From: Aedes albopictus
Taxonomy: Eukaryota; Arthropoda; Insecta; Diptera; Culicidae
Reading direction: 5' to 3'
Length of the DNA stretch: 64,000 nucleotides
Assembly (NCBI RefSeq): GCF_035046485.1
Contig: NC_085136.1
Span: 80,369,734 to 80,433,733, forward strand
The translations under genes and the position numbers were made by a program. Positions 45,946-57,375 of this stretch are shown piece by piece. A model generated the notes under the pieces. It was not told the origin of the DNA. It ran no database searches and saw only the letters and a program-made list of their open reading frames with translations. Numbering within the stretch: position 1 is the stretch's first letter; every line of letters begins with the position of its first letter.

Positions 45946-48900
45946 CCAGCAAGAATTCCTGAAGAAATTGAATTTCCTGGAAGCATTTCCAAAGAAATCT
46001 AAAGGAAAGGAATCCTTGGAAAAATCTTCAAGTTCATCTGAAGGAATATCCAAAAGATATAGAAGTATTCCTGAAGGAATCTCTGGAAAATTTTCTGGAC
46101 GAGTTTCAGTAGGAACCCTTGGAGGAACCTCTAGAGGGATTCCTGGAGGAATCCCTGGAGGAATTCCAAAAATAATTTCTGGAGGAATTCTTTGAGAAAA
46201 AACATCGAGGAGTTCCTGAAGGAATTCGTTGAAGGATCTCTGGACGAATCCCTGCAGGAACTTTTGGAGGGTTCCCTGGAAGAATTCCTGGAGGAATCAC
46301 TGGAGGAAGCTCTGAAAAAATCCATGCAGGAATCCTGACGAAGAATTCTTGAAGAAATTCCAAGAGGAATTCCTGAAATAATTCCTCTTGAAAAAAAACC
46401 TCGAGGAGTTCCTGGAGGAGTTCCTAGAGGAATTCCTAAAGGAATCTCTGAAGGAATTCTTGGAGGAATTCTTGGAGGAATGGCGGGAGAAATTTCTCCA
46501 AGAATTCCTGGAGGAATGAATTGAATAATTCCTGGAAGAATTCCTACACAAATTCTTGGCGTCCTCCCTGGAGAAACCCTTGGAGGAATCTCTAATGGAT
46601 TCCTGGAGGAAGCCCTGATAGAATTCCTGAAGAAGTTGGTGGATCAGTTCCTAAACGAACCCTTGGAGGAGTTCCTGGAGCAATTCCGGGAAAAATCCCT
46701 GGAAAAATTGTTAGAGGATCTTGGAGGACACTCTTGAGAAGTCCTTGGAGGATTTTTGGAGAAAATCCTCGAGGAATTCCTGGAGGAATCTTATGATAAA
46801 TTATTGAATGTTTTTCAAGAGGAATTCTTGAAATACACCTGGGAGGTATTCTTGAAGAAAAACATCGAGAAGTTCCTGGAGAAGTTCCTAAAGGAATTTT
46901 TTGAGGAATCTCTGGAGGAAATCCTTCAGGAATTCCTAGAAAAATTCCTAGAGGAATTTCTGTAGGAAACTCTGGAGAAATCCTTGGAGGATTTCTTGTA
47001 GAAAAACCTCGAGAAATTCCTGGAGGAACCTGATGATAAATTATTGAACGATTCCCAAGAGATATTCCTAAAATAATCTCTGGAAGAATTCTTGGAGAAA
47101 ACCATCAGTTTCTGGAGCAGTTCCTAGAGAATTTCCTTTAAGAATCTCTGGAGGAATTGCTGGAGGAAAACCTGAGGCAATTCTTGGAGGAATATCTGGA
47201 TGAAGTCCTTCAGGAACCTCTGAAGGAATTCCTGGAGGAATTCCTGGAGGAATTCCTGAGGGAATCCCTGGAGGAATTCTTGGAAGAATCACTGCTAGAG
47301 TTCCTGAAGGAATCGCTGGATGAATTCCTTGAGGAGTTACTAACGAGATTTCTGGAGGAATTCATGGAGGAATTTGTGGAAAATGTTCTGGAGAAATCCC
47401 TGGAGGAATTCCTAGAGGAATTCCTGGAAAAAACTCTGGAAAATCCTTGGAGGATTTCTTGAAGAAGAGCCTCGAGAAATTGCTGGAAGATTCTTATGAG
47501 GAATTCATGAAAAATTCCAAGAAGGAGTTCTTGAAGGAATTCTTGAAAAAAAAAACCTCGAGTTATTGTTTTGGAGTTATCTCTGGAGATATTCCTGGAA
47601 GAATTTCCAAAGGAAAATCTGGAGGAACTCTGGAAGAAAAATCCCGAGGAATTCCTGGAGGAATCTGAAGGAATTCCAAGAAAAAATACTTGAACAAGTC
47701 TTGTAAAAAAAAAACCTCGAGGAGTTCCTGGAAGGGTTCCTAGAGAATTTCCATGAGGAATCTCAGGAAAAATTTCTAGAAGAAATCCTAAATCAATTCT
47801 TGGAAGAATCTCTGGATGAACTCCTGGAAGAATTTTTAGAAGAATCTCTAGAGGGATTCTTGGAGGAAGGCCTGGATGAATTTCCGAAGGAATTTGTGGA
47901 AGAATTCCTGGAGAAATCCCGGGAGGAGTTTCTGGAGGAATTTCTATAGAAATCCTTGGAAAAATTCTTAGGAGAATTCCTGGAGGAATTTCTGGAGGAA
48001 ACTCTGGATAAATCCTTGGACGATTTCTTGGAGAAAAACCGCGAGGAATTCCTAGAGGAATCTCTGGAGAAACCCTTGGAGGAATCTCTATTCCTGGAGG
48101 AAGCCCTGGAAGAATTCCTGTAGGAATTTGTGAATGAATTCCTGGAGAAATCCTTGAGGGAATTCCTGGAGGAGTCCCTGGAGGTATTCCTAGAGCAATT
48201 TCTGAAAAATCCCTGGAGAAAATGTTGGAGAAATTCCTGGAGCAAGCTCTTGAGAAATCCTTGGAGGATTTCTTGGAGAAAAACCTTGAGGAATTCCTGG
48301 AGGAATCTGATGATGAATTTTTGAATGAATCTCAAGAGGAATTCCTAAAATAATCCCTGGAAGAATTCTTGGAGAAAACCATCAAAGAGTTCCTGGAGGA
48401 ATTCCTGAAGGAATTCCTTGAGTGATCTCTGGACGCATCTCTGCATGAATTCTTGGAGGGCTTCCAAGAGGAATTCCTGGAGAAATTCCTCAATGAACCC
48501 TAGGAGAAATTCCTGGAGGAATCACTTGAAGAAACTCTGAATCCTTGAAGGAATCACTTGAAGAAATTCCACGAGGAGTCCCTGAAAGAATTCTTGGAAA
48601 AAAAACCTCGAGGAGTTCTTGGAACAGTTACTAGAGAATTTCCTTGAGGAATCTCTGGAGGAATTCCTGGATGAAATTCTGAGGCAATTCTTGAAGGAAT
48701 CTCTGGATGAAATCCTTGAAGAATCTCTGGAGGAATTCTTGGAGTAATCACTGCAAGGATGCCTGAAAGAATCGCTGGCTGAATTCCTGGAGGAATTACT
48801 GGAGAGATTTCTGAAAGAATCCCTGGAGGAATTCATGGAGGAATTTGTGGAAAAAATTGTGGAGGAATCCTTTGAGGAGTTCCTGAAGAAATCCCTGGAG

Positions 48901-50800
48901 GAATTCCTGGAGAAATCCCTAGAGGAATTCCTGGAGGAATTTCTGGAGGAAACTCAGGAAAAATCCTTGGAGAATTTCTTGAAGAAAAGCCTCGAGGATT
49001 TGCCTTATGAAGAATTCTTGAAGAAATTCCAAGAAGGAATTCTTGAAAGAATTCTTGAAAAAAAAACCTCGAGTTGTGTCTGGAGGAGTTCCTAGAGGAA
49101 TTCCTGGAGGACTTTTTGGAGTAATCCCTGAAGATATTACTGGAAGAATTCCTAGAGGAAAATCTGGAGGAATTTTTGAAGACAAACCGCGATAAAATCC
49201 TGGAGGAATCTGATGGAATTCCAAGAGAAATTACTAAAAGAATTCTTGAAAAAAAAAACCTCGGGGAGCTCCTAGAGAATTTCCTTGAACAATCTCTGTA
49301 GGAATTCCTTGAGGAACAGACAATTCTAGGAGGAGTCTCTGGATGAATTCCTGGAGGAATCCCTGGGAAATTTCCTGAATAAATTTCTTTAGGAACCTCT
49401 GGAGAAATCTCTAGAGGGATTCCTGGAGGAAGCCCTGAAAGAATTCCTGAAAGAATTTGTGGAAGAATTCCTGGAGGAATTCCAGAGGAAGTTTCAGGAG
49501 GAATTCCTAGAGAAATCTCTGGAAAAATTCTTAGAAGAATTCCTGGAGGAATTTCTGGAGAAAACTTTGGAGAAATCCTTGGAGGATTTCTTGGAGAAAA
49601 ACCTCGAGGAATTCCTTGAGGAATCTCTGGAGGAACCCTTGGAGAAATCTCTAGTGGCATTCCTGGAGCAATCCCTGGAAAAATTGAATTTCCGAAATAA
49701 ACCCTGGAAGAATTCTTGAAGGAACACATCGAAGAGTTTCTGGAGGAGTTCCTAGAGGAATATCTGGAGGAATCTCTGGAGGAATTCCTGTATGGATTCT
49801 TGGAGGAATCAATGCAGAATGCCTGGAGTAATCACTGTATGAATTCCTGGAGGAATTCTTGGCGAAATTCTTGGAAGAATATCTGGATGAATTCCCGGAG
49901 AAATCCCTGGGAAATTTCCTGTATGAATATCTAAAGGAATCTCTGGAGGAATCCTTGGAAGAATCTCTAGAGGGATTCCTGGAGGAATCCTTGGAAGAAT
50001 CTCTAGAGGGATTCCTGAAGGAACTCCTGGAGAAATCCTTGGATGAATTCTTTGAGGAATTCCTGGAAGAAACTCTGGAGAAATACTTGGAAGATTTCCT
50101 GAAAAAAAAAACCTTGGAGGAATCGGATGATGAATTATTGAACGAATCTCAATAGGAATTCCTGAAACAATCCCTGCAGGAATTGTTGGAGTAAAACATC
50201 GAAGAGCTCCTGGAGGAGTTCCTAGAGCAATTCCTGGAGGACTCTCTGAAGGAATTCCTGAGGGAATCCCTGGAGGAATTCTTGAAGGAATCCCTGCAGG
50301 AATTCCTGGAGGAATCGTTGGAGGAATTTCTGAATAAATTCCTGGAAGAATTCCTGGAAAAACTCCTGGAGGAATTCTTGGAGGAATTCCTGGAAGAATT
50401 GCATTTATAAATTCTTGGCGGAATCCCTGGATGAATTAATGAAGGGAATCATGGAGTAATCCCTGGATATTTTCCTGGAGGAATTCCTGAATGATTTTTT
50501 GGAGTAATCCTTGGAGAAATTCCTGGAAAAAATCCTTGAGCAAACTCTAGAGGAATTTGTGGAGGAATTCTTGGCGAAAAACCTGGAGGAATCTGATGAA
50601 GAATTCTTGGAGGAATTCGAAGACGAATTCCTGAAAGAATTTCTTGAACAAAAAAAAACCTTGTGGAGTTTCTTAAGGAATTCCTGGAGAAATCTCTAGA
50701 GGAATTCGTTGAGGAAGCTCTGGATGAATCCTTAGAGGGATTTCTGGATGAATCCCTGGAGGATTCCCTAAATAAATCATAGTATTTTCTAAAGATATTC
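45946..50800 (+). repeat. 12-bp satellite array D with higher-order structure
   Basis: Tandem GAATTCCTGGAG / GAATCCCTGGAG units run for about 4.9 kb. Superimposed landmarks recur irregularly: an A-run then ACCTCGAG (for example near 46399, 47006, 47554, 47715, 48606, 49066, 49599) and a block GAATCTGATGATGAATT...GAATCTCAAGAGGAATTC (near 47029, 48305 and 50115; diverged near 46785). Overlapping open frames up to 298 codons (48833-49729 minus) and Glu/Phe/Leu coiled-coil-like frames on the plus strand come from the stop-free unit. Confidence 0.9.
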
Positions 50801-51065
50801 TTGGAAGAAACTTCCATTGAAAATGATAGCTGAAATTTATTGGCTGGAAAACGCTGGCATAATTTCTTGGAATTTCTCTGGATGTTTCTTAAAGAATTCT
50901 GGAGGATTTTATAAGGAATCTCCAGAGGAATATCTGGGAAACAAATGGATGAATCTCTATAATTCCTAGAAAAATCTAGGTAGAAAAGTCGTCTTTAGAA
51001 GATTTTTTGAAGAAATTTTCTTCTTTCTAAGACTTTCTTATACATAGCATGATTTGTTTTAACAA
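50801..51065 (+). repeat. decayed satellite edge
   Basis: GGAATCTCTGG-type words thin out here. From about 50990 the sequence is AT-rich and unassigned. Confidence 0.45.
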
Positions 51066-51067
51066 AA

Positions 51068-51650
51068 CAGGAGATCCGCTGAAACCCTCTGAAACGCTCT
51101 TGAGACCTCCAAGTACCCTTTAAACCCCGTAAACCATCACAGAGACCTCCTAAACCACCTCTGAGTCTCCCTGAAACGCCAATGAGACTCCCTTCAAATG
51201 CCCGTGCGACTCCCTAAGACCTCCTGAGTCCTTGAAACTTCTCTGAGGCCCTGAAGCGCCTGAGACCCCCTGGAACCTTTAAGATGACCCTGAGACCCCT
51301 TAAACGCTCTTGAGACTTCCCGGAATCCCAGCTGAGACCCCCTGGAAACTACTGGTACCCCCTGAACGGCCCTGAAGTGCCTCTTGAACTCCCTAAACCC
51401 CCTAAAGCGCATCCGAGTCCCTCTGAAATTCCCCTGGAACTCCTTGAGACTTCTTGAAGCGATTCTGAGCCCCCCTGGAGCCCCCTTGAGACACCCCTAA
51501 ACACCCCTGAATCCCCTGGAAGCCTCTTAAACGCCCTTGTTTCCGTCTGAATCTCCTTGAGACCCCCTTCAAACATCCTGAGATCTCCCGGTACTCAGGT
51601 GAAACCGCTTGGGACTCCCGGAAATGCTCCTGTAACTTCCCTTTGCTCTT
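51068..51650. repeat. second minisatellite family (CCTGAAACGCC / TGAGACTCCC)
   Basis: Diverged units of about 20-24 bp with the words CCCTGAAACGCC and CTTGAGACCCCC recur about 25 times. Short traces of the same kind occur at 19560-19640 and 63895-63965. Minus-strand frames are Gly/Ser/Arg-rich repeat shadows. Confidence 0.7.
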
Positions 51651-51838
51651 TCCTATAAACACCACTCTGTCGCCATTGCCATAGAAGCCGTCATTACATA
51701 TGTATTCTTAGAATATTTGATCGGAGCATGAGCATGAGCATAGATGACCGCACAATGAATTAACTACATCGGCTGTTTTCCTACTCTCCGCATCGACCAA
51801 TGTGGCGCTAGCTTCTATGCGCGAAAAATCGCTAAAAG

Positions 51839-52041
51839 TAAATCGCAAAAATATTGTATGGCGAATAGCATCTAAAGGCAAATTTATCGAAGTGGACTAC
51901 ATTATTCGAAAAAATATTTGGTAGTGGTTGTGCACAATGGTGACTACTATTAAGCCTACCAAATATTTTTTCAGCAAAAGCTTTCTATTTCAAGTAATTT
52001 AGGTTTAGATGCTTTTCACCATACAAAATAAAATTGATTTA
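51839..52041. mobile_element. foldback MITE
   Basis: Arms of about 86 bp (51839-51924 and 51956-52041) with ends TAAATC / GATTTA share ATTTTGTATGGNGAA, AGCATCTAAA and AAATATTTGGTAG. Confidence 0.65.
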
Positions 52042-52059
52042 CTCCTGCTGATCAACTGT

Positions 52060-52400
52060 GGGTGTGCGCCAAGCGGATAGTCCATTCGTAGTTGCTACTC
52101 CGTGACTCACCAGAGCAATCGAAATTGCACAAGGAACCAATGAATAGGGCTTGGGAATAGCTTACTATTCTCAATGTACATAGTTCGAGAGCTCTCAACT
52201 TTAATAAGGTCAATAACAGCGCCGGCCACGTCCTTACGGTCATCAAGGATGGGAGGGAATGTTAGTAAGACAAACGTTGTTATAAAGACCGCGAATCGCA
52301 GCATCTCCACGTTTGTCTCAGGAAGGAATTTTTTGTTAGTAGGGTAGGGTACATTGTCAGTCCGGGAGTCACCTATGGTTGGTGATATGATTTGACAATG
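52060..52400 (-). repeat. body fragment of the tRNA-headed repeat family
   Basis: It shares GCACAAGGAACCAATGA with 4617-4632, ACAGCGCCGGCCACGT with 36958-36978, and TAAAGACCGCGAATCGCAGC with 37025-37050. There is no head here, so it is truncated. Confidence 0.55.
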
Positions 52401-53667
52401 GATCAATATACACAAACCGCTGTTTACAACCGACCACTTATCGACGCAAAAACTAGTCAAAAAGAAATTTCTATCGCGCGTCTCCACTCCACTAGGGAGC
52501 AGAAACCTTTAGTCTATTCCACACAGAAATACACTGAACGCGACTCACTTGTCGCGTTACATATGTATTCTTAGGATATTGGATCTGAGCCATTCCCACT
52601 TTTAATTCAGGGCATAAAATGGTGCATAAATTAAAAGTGCAGAAAAATAAACTACATAAAAGAGACTTTAATGTAGGAAGAATTTGGGAGAATGAGATTA
52701 CTACAAGATCGAAATGTGTTCCAAAATTTGAAAGAAGTGAACACAAATTTAAATGTTACTTTCTAAATTTACGAATATTTCGGATCTGCTGATGTAGAAC
52801 TAAATTTATAGAAATTTTTTCACACAAAATCCATCTCCAGCATAGGTCCAACAATACAAAGCAATTCACTTGTTTCCACAATTCCCGTACACAGTCTCCC
52901 ACACCCCATCATCCCAATTCCGACCCACGCTCTGAATGCATTATTCACAGGTGTGGTCCGGTGCTGATTTTGTCACCCACCAACCGGAGTATGTACGAGA
53001 GCGGCCCAATCTGAACAAAATCGAAATTCGAAATCTAACACCCAACCAAAACAACTTGTACGCGTCCTTCCTGGCCTCGGCCTCGGAGTTTAGGTGCGAC
53101 CTCGCTCTCTCGGTCTGCTGCTGAGTGCTGCTTGCAAATCAGGGGTCGACTGCTGGCTGGATGGCTGCTTAGAATTCCAAATCATGCAGGCCGCAAAATA
53201 TGGAAATTTTTGGTGTTGTCCTGCCCCCGCTTCTTTCCTAGAGGGAAATGTTTTATTCATATCCATTCGCAGCGAGAGGAATCGTCATTTTGTTTCGAAA
53301 CTTTTGTTGCTTTGTGGAGCACTGAGTGGTGGGAGGAGAGTTCCAAAAGGCTTGTATGATGAAAGTTTTGCATCCTTTGTGGAATAGATTTTAATCCCTC
53401 GGTTGAATTGGAAGCGCAAAAGGAGGCTTAGGTGTTTAAAATTTGTGTATGAAAGTGGAATAGACAATTATTCTAAATTCAAGATTTATTATCATAGACA
53501 ATAATATTCTCTGCTTTTTTAAATTTTCACAATGAAAGCTCTAAATAGTTGTATTATAAAATAAACTAAGTGTTAATAGAGATGTTCCTATACCTAGCTC
53601 ATTAACATCCCGATGTTATTATACACCACAATACGTATTTTCTCCAATAAACAAAATTCAGACTCAC
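52401..53667. other. unassigned
   Basis: Mostly AT-rich. GC is higher at about 52930-53350, where several short frames are open but none is recognised. Confidence 0.3.
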
Positions 53668-53929
53668 TTGATCGCACTTCGCAAACGCCTGTCAGGCCAT
53701 CAAAGATGAATGAGCTTCGTTTCGCACGTTGGTATCTACGGAGATGAGCGGGGAATGCTTGAGACCTCCTCTGTCTTCCCCCGCATCTACTCCCCGCCAT
53801 AAAACACTCAGAAATGTCCAAACGTCCGCGAGGATAGATTGCTTCCATTTTGGCATTCAGATTAGATGCCATCACTCCGCTTCCATCGTTCAACTCGGAC
53901 CAACTGCAGCAGCAGCAGCAGCCAGCCAT
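53668..53929 (-). CDS. candidate coding first exon (unrecognised)
   Basis: On the minus strand an ATG at 53929 opens 87 codons of mixed, low-repeat composition. They run to CGATCAA|GTGAGTC, a fair splice donor (first intron base 53667). The first residues are MAG followed by a Cys run from a CTG repeat, which is unusual and may mean the true start is a later Met (for example the one before ASNLNAKMEAIYPRG). CAG/CTG-rich sequence surrounds it (53900-53925, 54195-54215). No downstream exon is identified. Confidence 0.25.
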
Positions 53930-54560
53930 TCGTCCGGGAGCTGGATCATCATCAGTTCAAGTGGAACTCCGAAGAAGCCATCAGCCTCTTCTCTTCTCAC
54001 AGGGTGAAGGATAATAATAAGCGTGCATGGTTGGTTGGCGCCGCTGGCTGCCGCCGCAGCACCGTAATAATAATGGAGCAGGAGAGCATATCAAGCAGAA
54101 TAAACTGAATCGTTAACGAAGCGGAAAATGATGAATAATGAAATTGTGCCGACATACGCGCGAGTGGTTCCCTGTACTTGAAACGGGAGGGGACCATGCT
54201 GCTGCTGCTGCTGGTCGACACACGAATGGCGGCGATGTCAGTGGTTGGACGCTTAGTCAAAGATGGAAGAAGTTCTTCGGATTGGTTCAGGAGAGTTGTT
54301 GATGATATGACTTAAGACATAAGAGTCATCCAAAACAGACGTAACTGTGGTCTGCTTATTGCTGTTGCTGTCATGGTAGAATTAAAGCTGGTTACTCAAG
54401 GTCTTCAAATTTTGGCGCCTGTATGCTGATACGCCCTCAAGGAAATGACCTCAATTTTTTGGTCTATTATTTAGATGAATTTGGTTTACGAGGAACGAGG
54501 GGGGTCTAAGATGGCCAAAATTGGGTTTACGTGATTTATGAACGGCCAAAAAGGATTTTC
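53930..54560. other. unassigned; CAG/CTG-rich region
   Basis: CAG and CTG trinucleotide patches, then from about 54340 a fragment (CTGTCATGGTAGAATTAAAGC, then ACTCAAGG and GCGCCTGTATGC) related to 5825-5890. No gene is recognised. Confidence 0.3.
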
Positions 54561-55500
54561 AAACACAATCCACGAAGCTTTTCTGAAAGAACCCGTGAAG
54601 GAATTTCTGAAGACATAAATGAAAGAATTTCTTTGAAAAATCACTATAATATTTTCTGGAGTAATTCTTCAGAAATTTCTAAAACATTCGAAAAGTTACT
54701 TAGAAAAGTTACTGCATGAATTTATACAGGATTATCTGAAGGACTCCTTGTACGAACTTTTTAATGCATCACTGGGGGAATTTCCAAAAAAATCGCCAAA
54801 AGAATTTGTGAAAGAATCATTCGAAAAATAAATGAAAGAACCGTCAGAACAATTTCGGAAGAAATCCGTAAAAGACTTCCGAAAAATTCGGGGAGAAATT
54901 TCTGAAGAAATTCATGGAGAATTCCTTAAGCAATCCATTGACAATTTTCTAAAAGAATTCCTGGAGGAAATGCTATAGAAATCTTTAGGAGACTTGCTTG
55001 AAGGATCCAAATGAAAAATTTTGGAAGGCATTTATCTCAATGGAACATTTCTGGAAAAATCTCTTGAGAAAATTCTAAGGGATGGAGAAATTTCTAGAGG
55101 GATCCACAGATTTTATTAAAGAAACCGTGCAGGATTTTTTACGAAATTCCTGGAAGAATTTCTGAAGAAACTTCGGGGGAATTTCTAAAGAAATCTATGG
55201 ATGATCTTGTAAAGAAAACGTTGAAAGAATTAATAACAGAAATAGCTTGATTCATTCAATTTTTCAAATTCAATTTTCTAGAGGGATTTTTGAAGGATTT
55301 CCTGAATGATATTCTGAATGTTTTATAAACGAATCCTTTACCATTTTTTAACAATCGGAAGAAAAATTTGGCAAGGAAATTCTAGAAGACTTTCTGAAGA
55401 ATTTCATGAAAAAAATTCTGAAGCAATCAAAGAAAAATGTCAATTTCTCGATTTTGCTTTGCCTAACCAAGCCATGTGGGAAATTACACTGTTGAAAATG
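54560..55500 (+). repeat. degenerate satellite, GGAAT orientation
   Basis: AAGGAATTTCTGAAGAC-type diverged units recur. Similar sequence resumes at 55790-56000, on the far side of the SINE. Confidence 0.5.
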
Positions 55501-55536
55501 CTTTGACATCCACGTGCACAACAGAACATGTGATCG

Positions 55537-55765
55537 ATGAACAAATTGAGATTTGATTTATGAAAAGAAATCCACGTACTCCGGTGAGACTCGAACTCAC
55601 GACTCCCAATTCGCTAGTCGGGCGCTTCTATTCCTTCAAGCTACGGAGTCACTCGATAATCTCCGTCGCCAGCAGGCCTAGAACTGAACTCGATTCCACA
55701 ATCGCACATGGTTATCTTCTTTTCACAATCCAAACCTCCTTCGGATGGGCTTAGATGAACATCTC
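55537..55765 (-). mobile_element. tRNA-like SINE, copy 2
   Basis: It is closely similar to 35788-36015. The minus-strand head GACTCCGTAGCTTGAAGG and box B GAGTTCGAGTCTCACCGG are intact. It shares the outer block GAACAAATTGAGATTT with copy 1, so the repeat extends beyond the tRNA-like part. Confidence 0.6.
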
Positions 55766-56029
55766 AAGAAAAATGTTCTAATAAAATCCCTTGAGCAACT
55801 TCTGAGAGAACATCTACTGTTTTTTTTTTTTGAAGAAATACCTGTTGAAAATTGACGAAAAAATCACTGGAAGGTTGTTTTAAAAATTTCCCTGGAGGGA
55901 CATTTTATGAATCCTAAAAAGATTTTCTAGAAGAATCTCTAAAAGAAATTCTCAGGAAATCCATGGAAGAATTTCCAAACTATTCCTCAAGAAAATTCCA
56001 AATTTATAATTATTGTGTTGGCTGTTCGA

Positions 56030-56361
56030 GCCCGTATGAAGTTGGTAATCAATAATAACTTCTTTTCTCGATCAGCTTAGATAGCTGTGTAGTGTCGGTA
56101 GCGGTTGTTTCAATTGGCTTAGAATAACACTAACAGTCCACTAAACAGGTGACCCCTAATTCATGGTGTGATGCGGCTTTATGCTTACCGTGCCTAGGAA
56201 TGAATGGCTAGGGGGGTCTAATAAAAACCTCACCGCAAACGGAGCCTGTGGAGTACCAGAGCGCCCTCCATAGTATGTTGCCCTTTTTGCGCAAACCGGA
56301 GCAATGGTGCAGTGGACCTTGCGTTTCTCAGAGACAATCAGCTGCCCTTCTTTAGTCTCAC
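56030..56361 (+). mobile_element. 5' region of LOA/I-type non-LTR retrotransposon
   Basis: Non-coding sequence (GATAGCTGTGTAGTGTCGGT, GCGGTTGTTTCAATTGGC, AATGGCTAGGGGGGTCTAAT) precedes the endonuclease frame. An ORF1 with CCHC knuckles is not visible, so the copy is probably 5'-truncated or deleted. Confidence 0.5.
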
Positions 56362-57375
56362 TTGAGGCTAAATAAGGGCGGGATTCTGAAGATGTTGTTA
56401 ATTAGTTTAAATCTTCACCTATATAGTTTCGCATTGTGCGATTTACACAGTGTATTCTGTGTATCCTCGCTTTTGCGTTTTCCAACCGATACCGATCTGG
56501 TTTTGTTGCTGCTGTTCTTTGTTGTACTGTTGTTGCGAAGAGTTCAATCTTACCTAGTTTGGGTAGTGGCTACGGTTAGGATAGCTCAGATCAATCTTCA
56601 GCATAAAAGAACAGCAACGATCAATCTTTGCACACTTATACAAAATGGTACAGCCCAAGTGGCCATGGTCCTAGAACCTTACTTCCGTAAGGGGAATTTC
56701 TATCTAGGAAACCTTATGAACCCGGTATTTGCTGCTTTCAGTAAACATGAAATGGCAAACTCGCGTGTCATTCCTCGAGCCTGTGTGCTTGTCAACAACG
56801 CAATAGTTGCTACACTCATCTCTGAACTAACCACCAGAGATGTATGTGCTATCACAATTGATGTATCTGTTGGAAACCTCAACAGGAAATACGTCTCTTG
56901 TTCGGTTTATTTACCGCATCCCCTACGGGTTCTTTCAAACACGTCATCGCATACTGTACTTCAAAACACCTTTCGCTAATTGTAGACAGTGATGCTAATG
57001 CTCACCATATAATCTGGGGCAGCTCAGACATTAACTTGAGATGCTCCAGTTTGATGAAGTACTTGCATTACTTAACATAGGCAACCGCCCAACCTTCATG
57101 GTATCTGCTAGAGAGGAAGTGTTACTTCGCAAACATTGCGTTTCAGGAATCCCCGGTCAACAAACTGGGATCTTTTTACTGATTTGGTTGCTGTCAAACT
57201 TCATGGATACTCACCATCCATTGACACTCCAAGTGATTTAGATGATGCCGTTGATACTACAACGACCTTCGTCATGGAAGCTTTTGAAGAAGCATGCCCT
57301 CTACGGTCTGTGAAGATCACAAGAGGAACTCCTTGGTGGCACTCTGATCTGGCGAAACTCTCGAAAAAAAAGTAG
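56362..57375 (+). pseudogene. non-LTR retrotransposon endonuclease domain (frameshifted)
   Basis: The AP-endonuclease-like start QINLQHKRTATINL (about 56590) and the E of EPYFRKGNFYLGN are in one frame. DANAHHIIWGSSDINL (about 56990) lies in another and LLNIGNRPTFMVSAREEV (about 57070) in a third. The final part TPWWHSDLAKLSKK returns to the first frame and stops at 57375. At least three shifts separate these blocks and I do not see the last S-D-H block, so the enzyme would be inactive. Confidence 0.75.

Noticed and set aside
46756..47462. Glu/Leu/Phe frames resembling a coiled-coil protein
   Set aside because: EFLE repeats follow directly from the 12-mer. No start context and no non-repeat domain.
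48833..49729. 298-codon minus-strand open frame, the second longest open frame in the window
   Set aside because: It lies wholly in the 12-bp satellite, switches between Pro/Gly/Ile and Ser/Arg/Asn reading as indels shift the unit, and has equally open frames opposite it.
41300..50800. CRISPR-like array
   Set aside because: Units are contiguous with no unique spacers, the period is 12 or 24 bp, and the genome is an insect.
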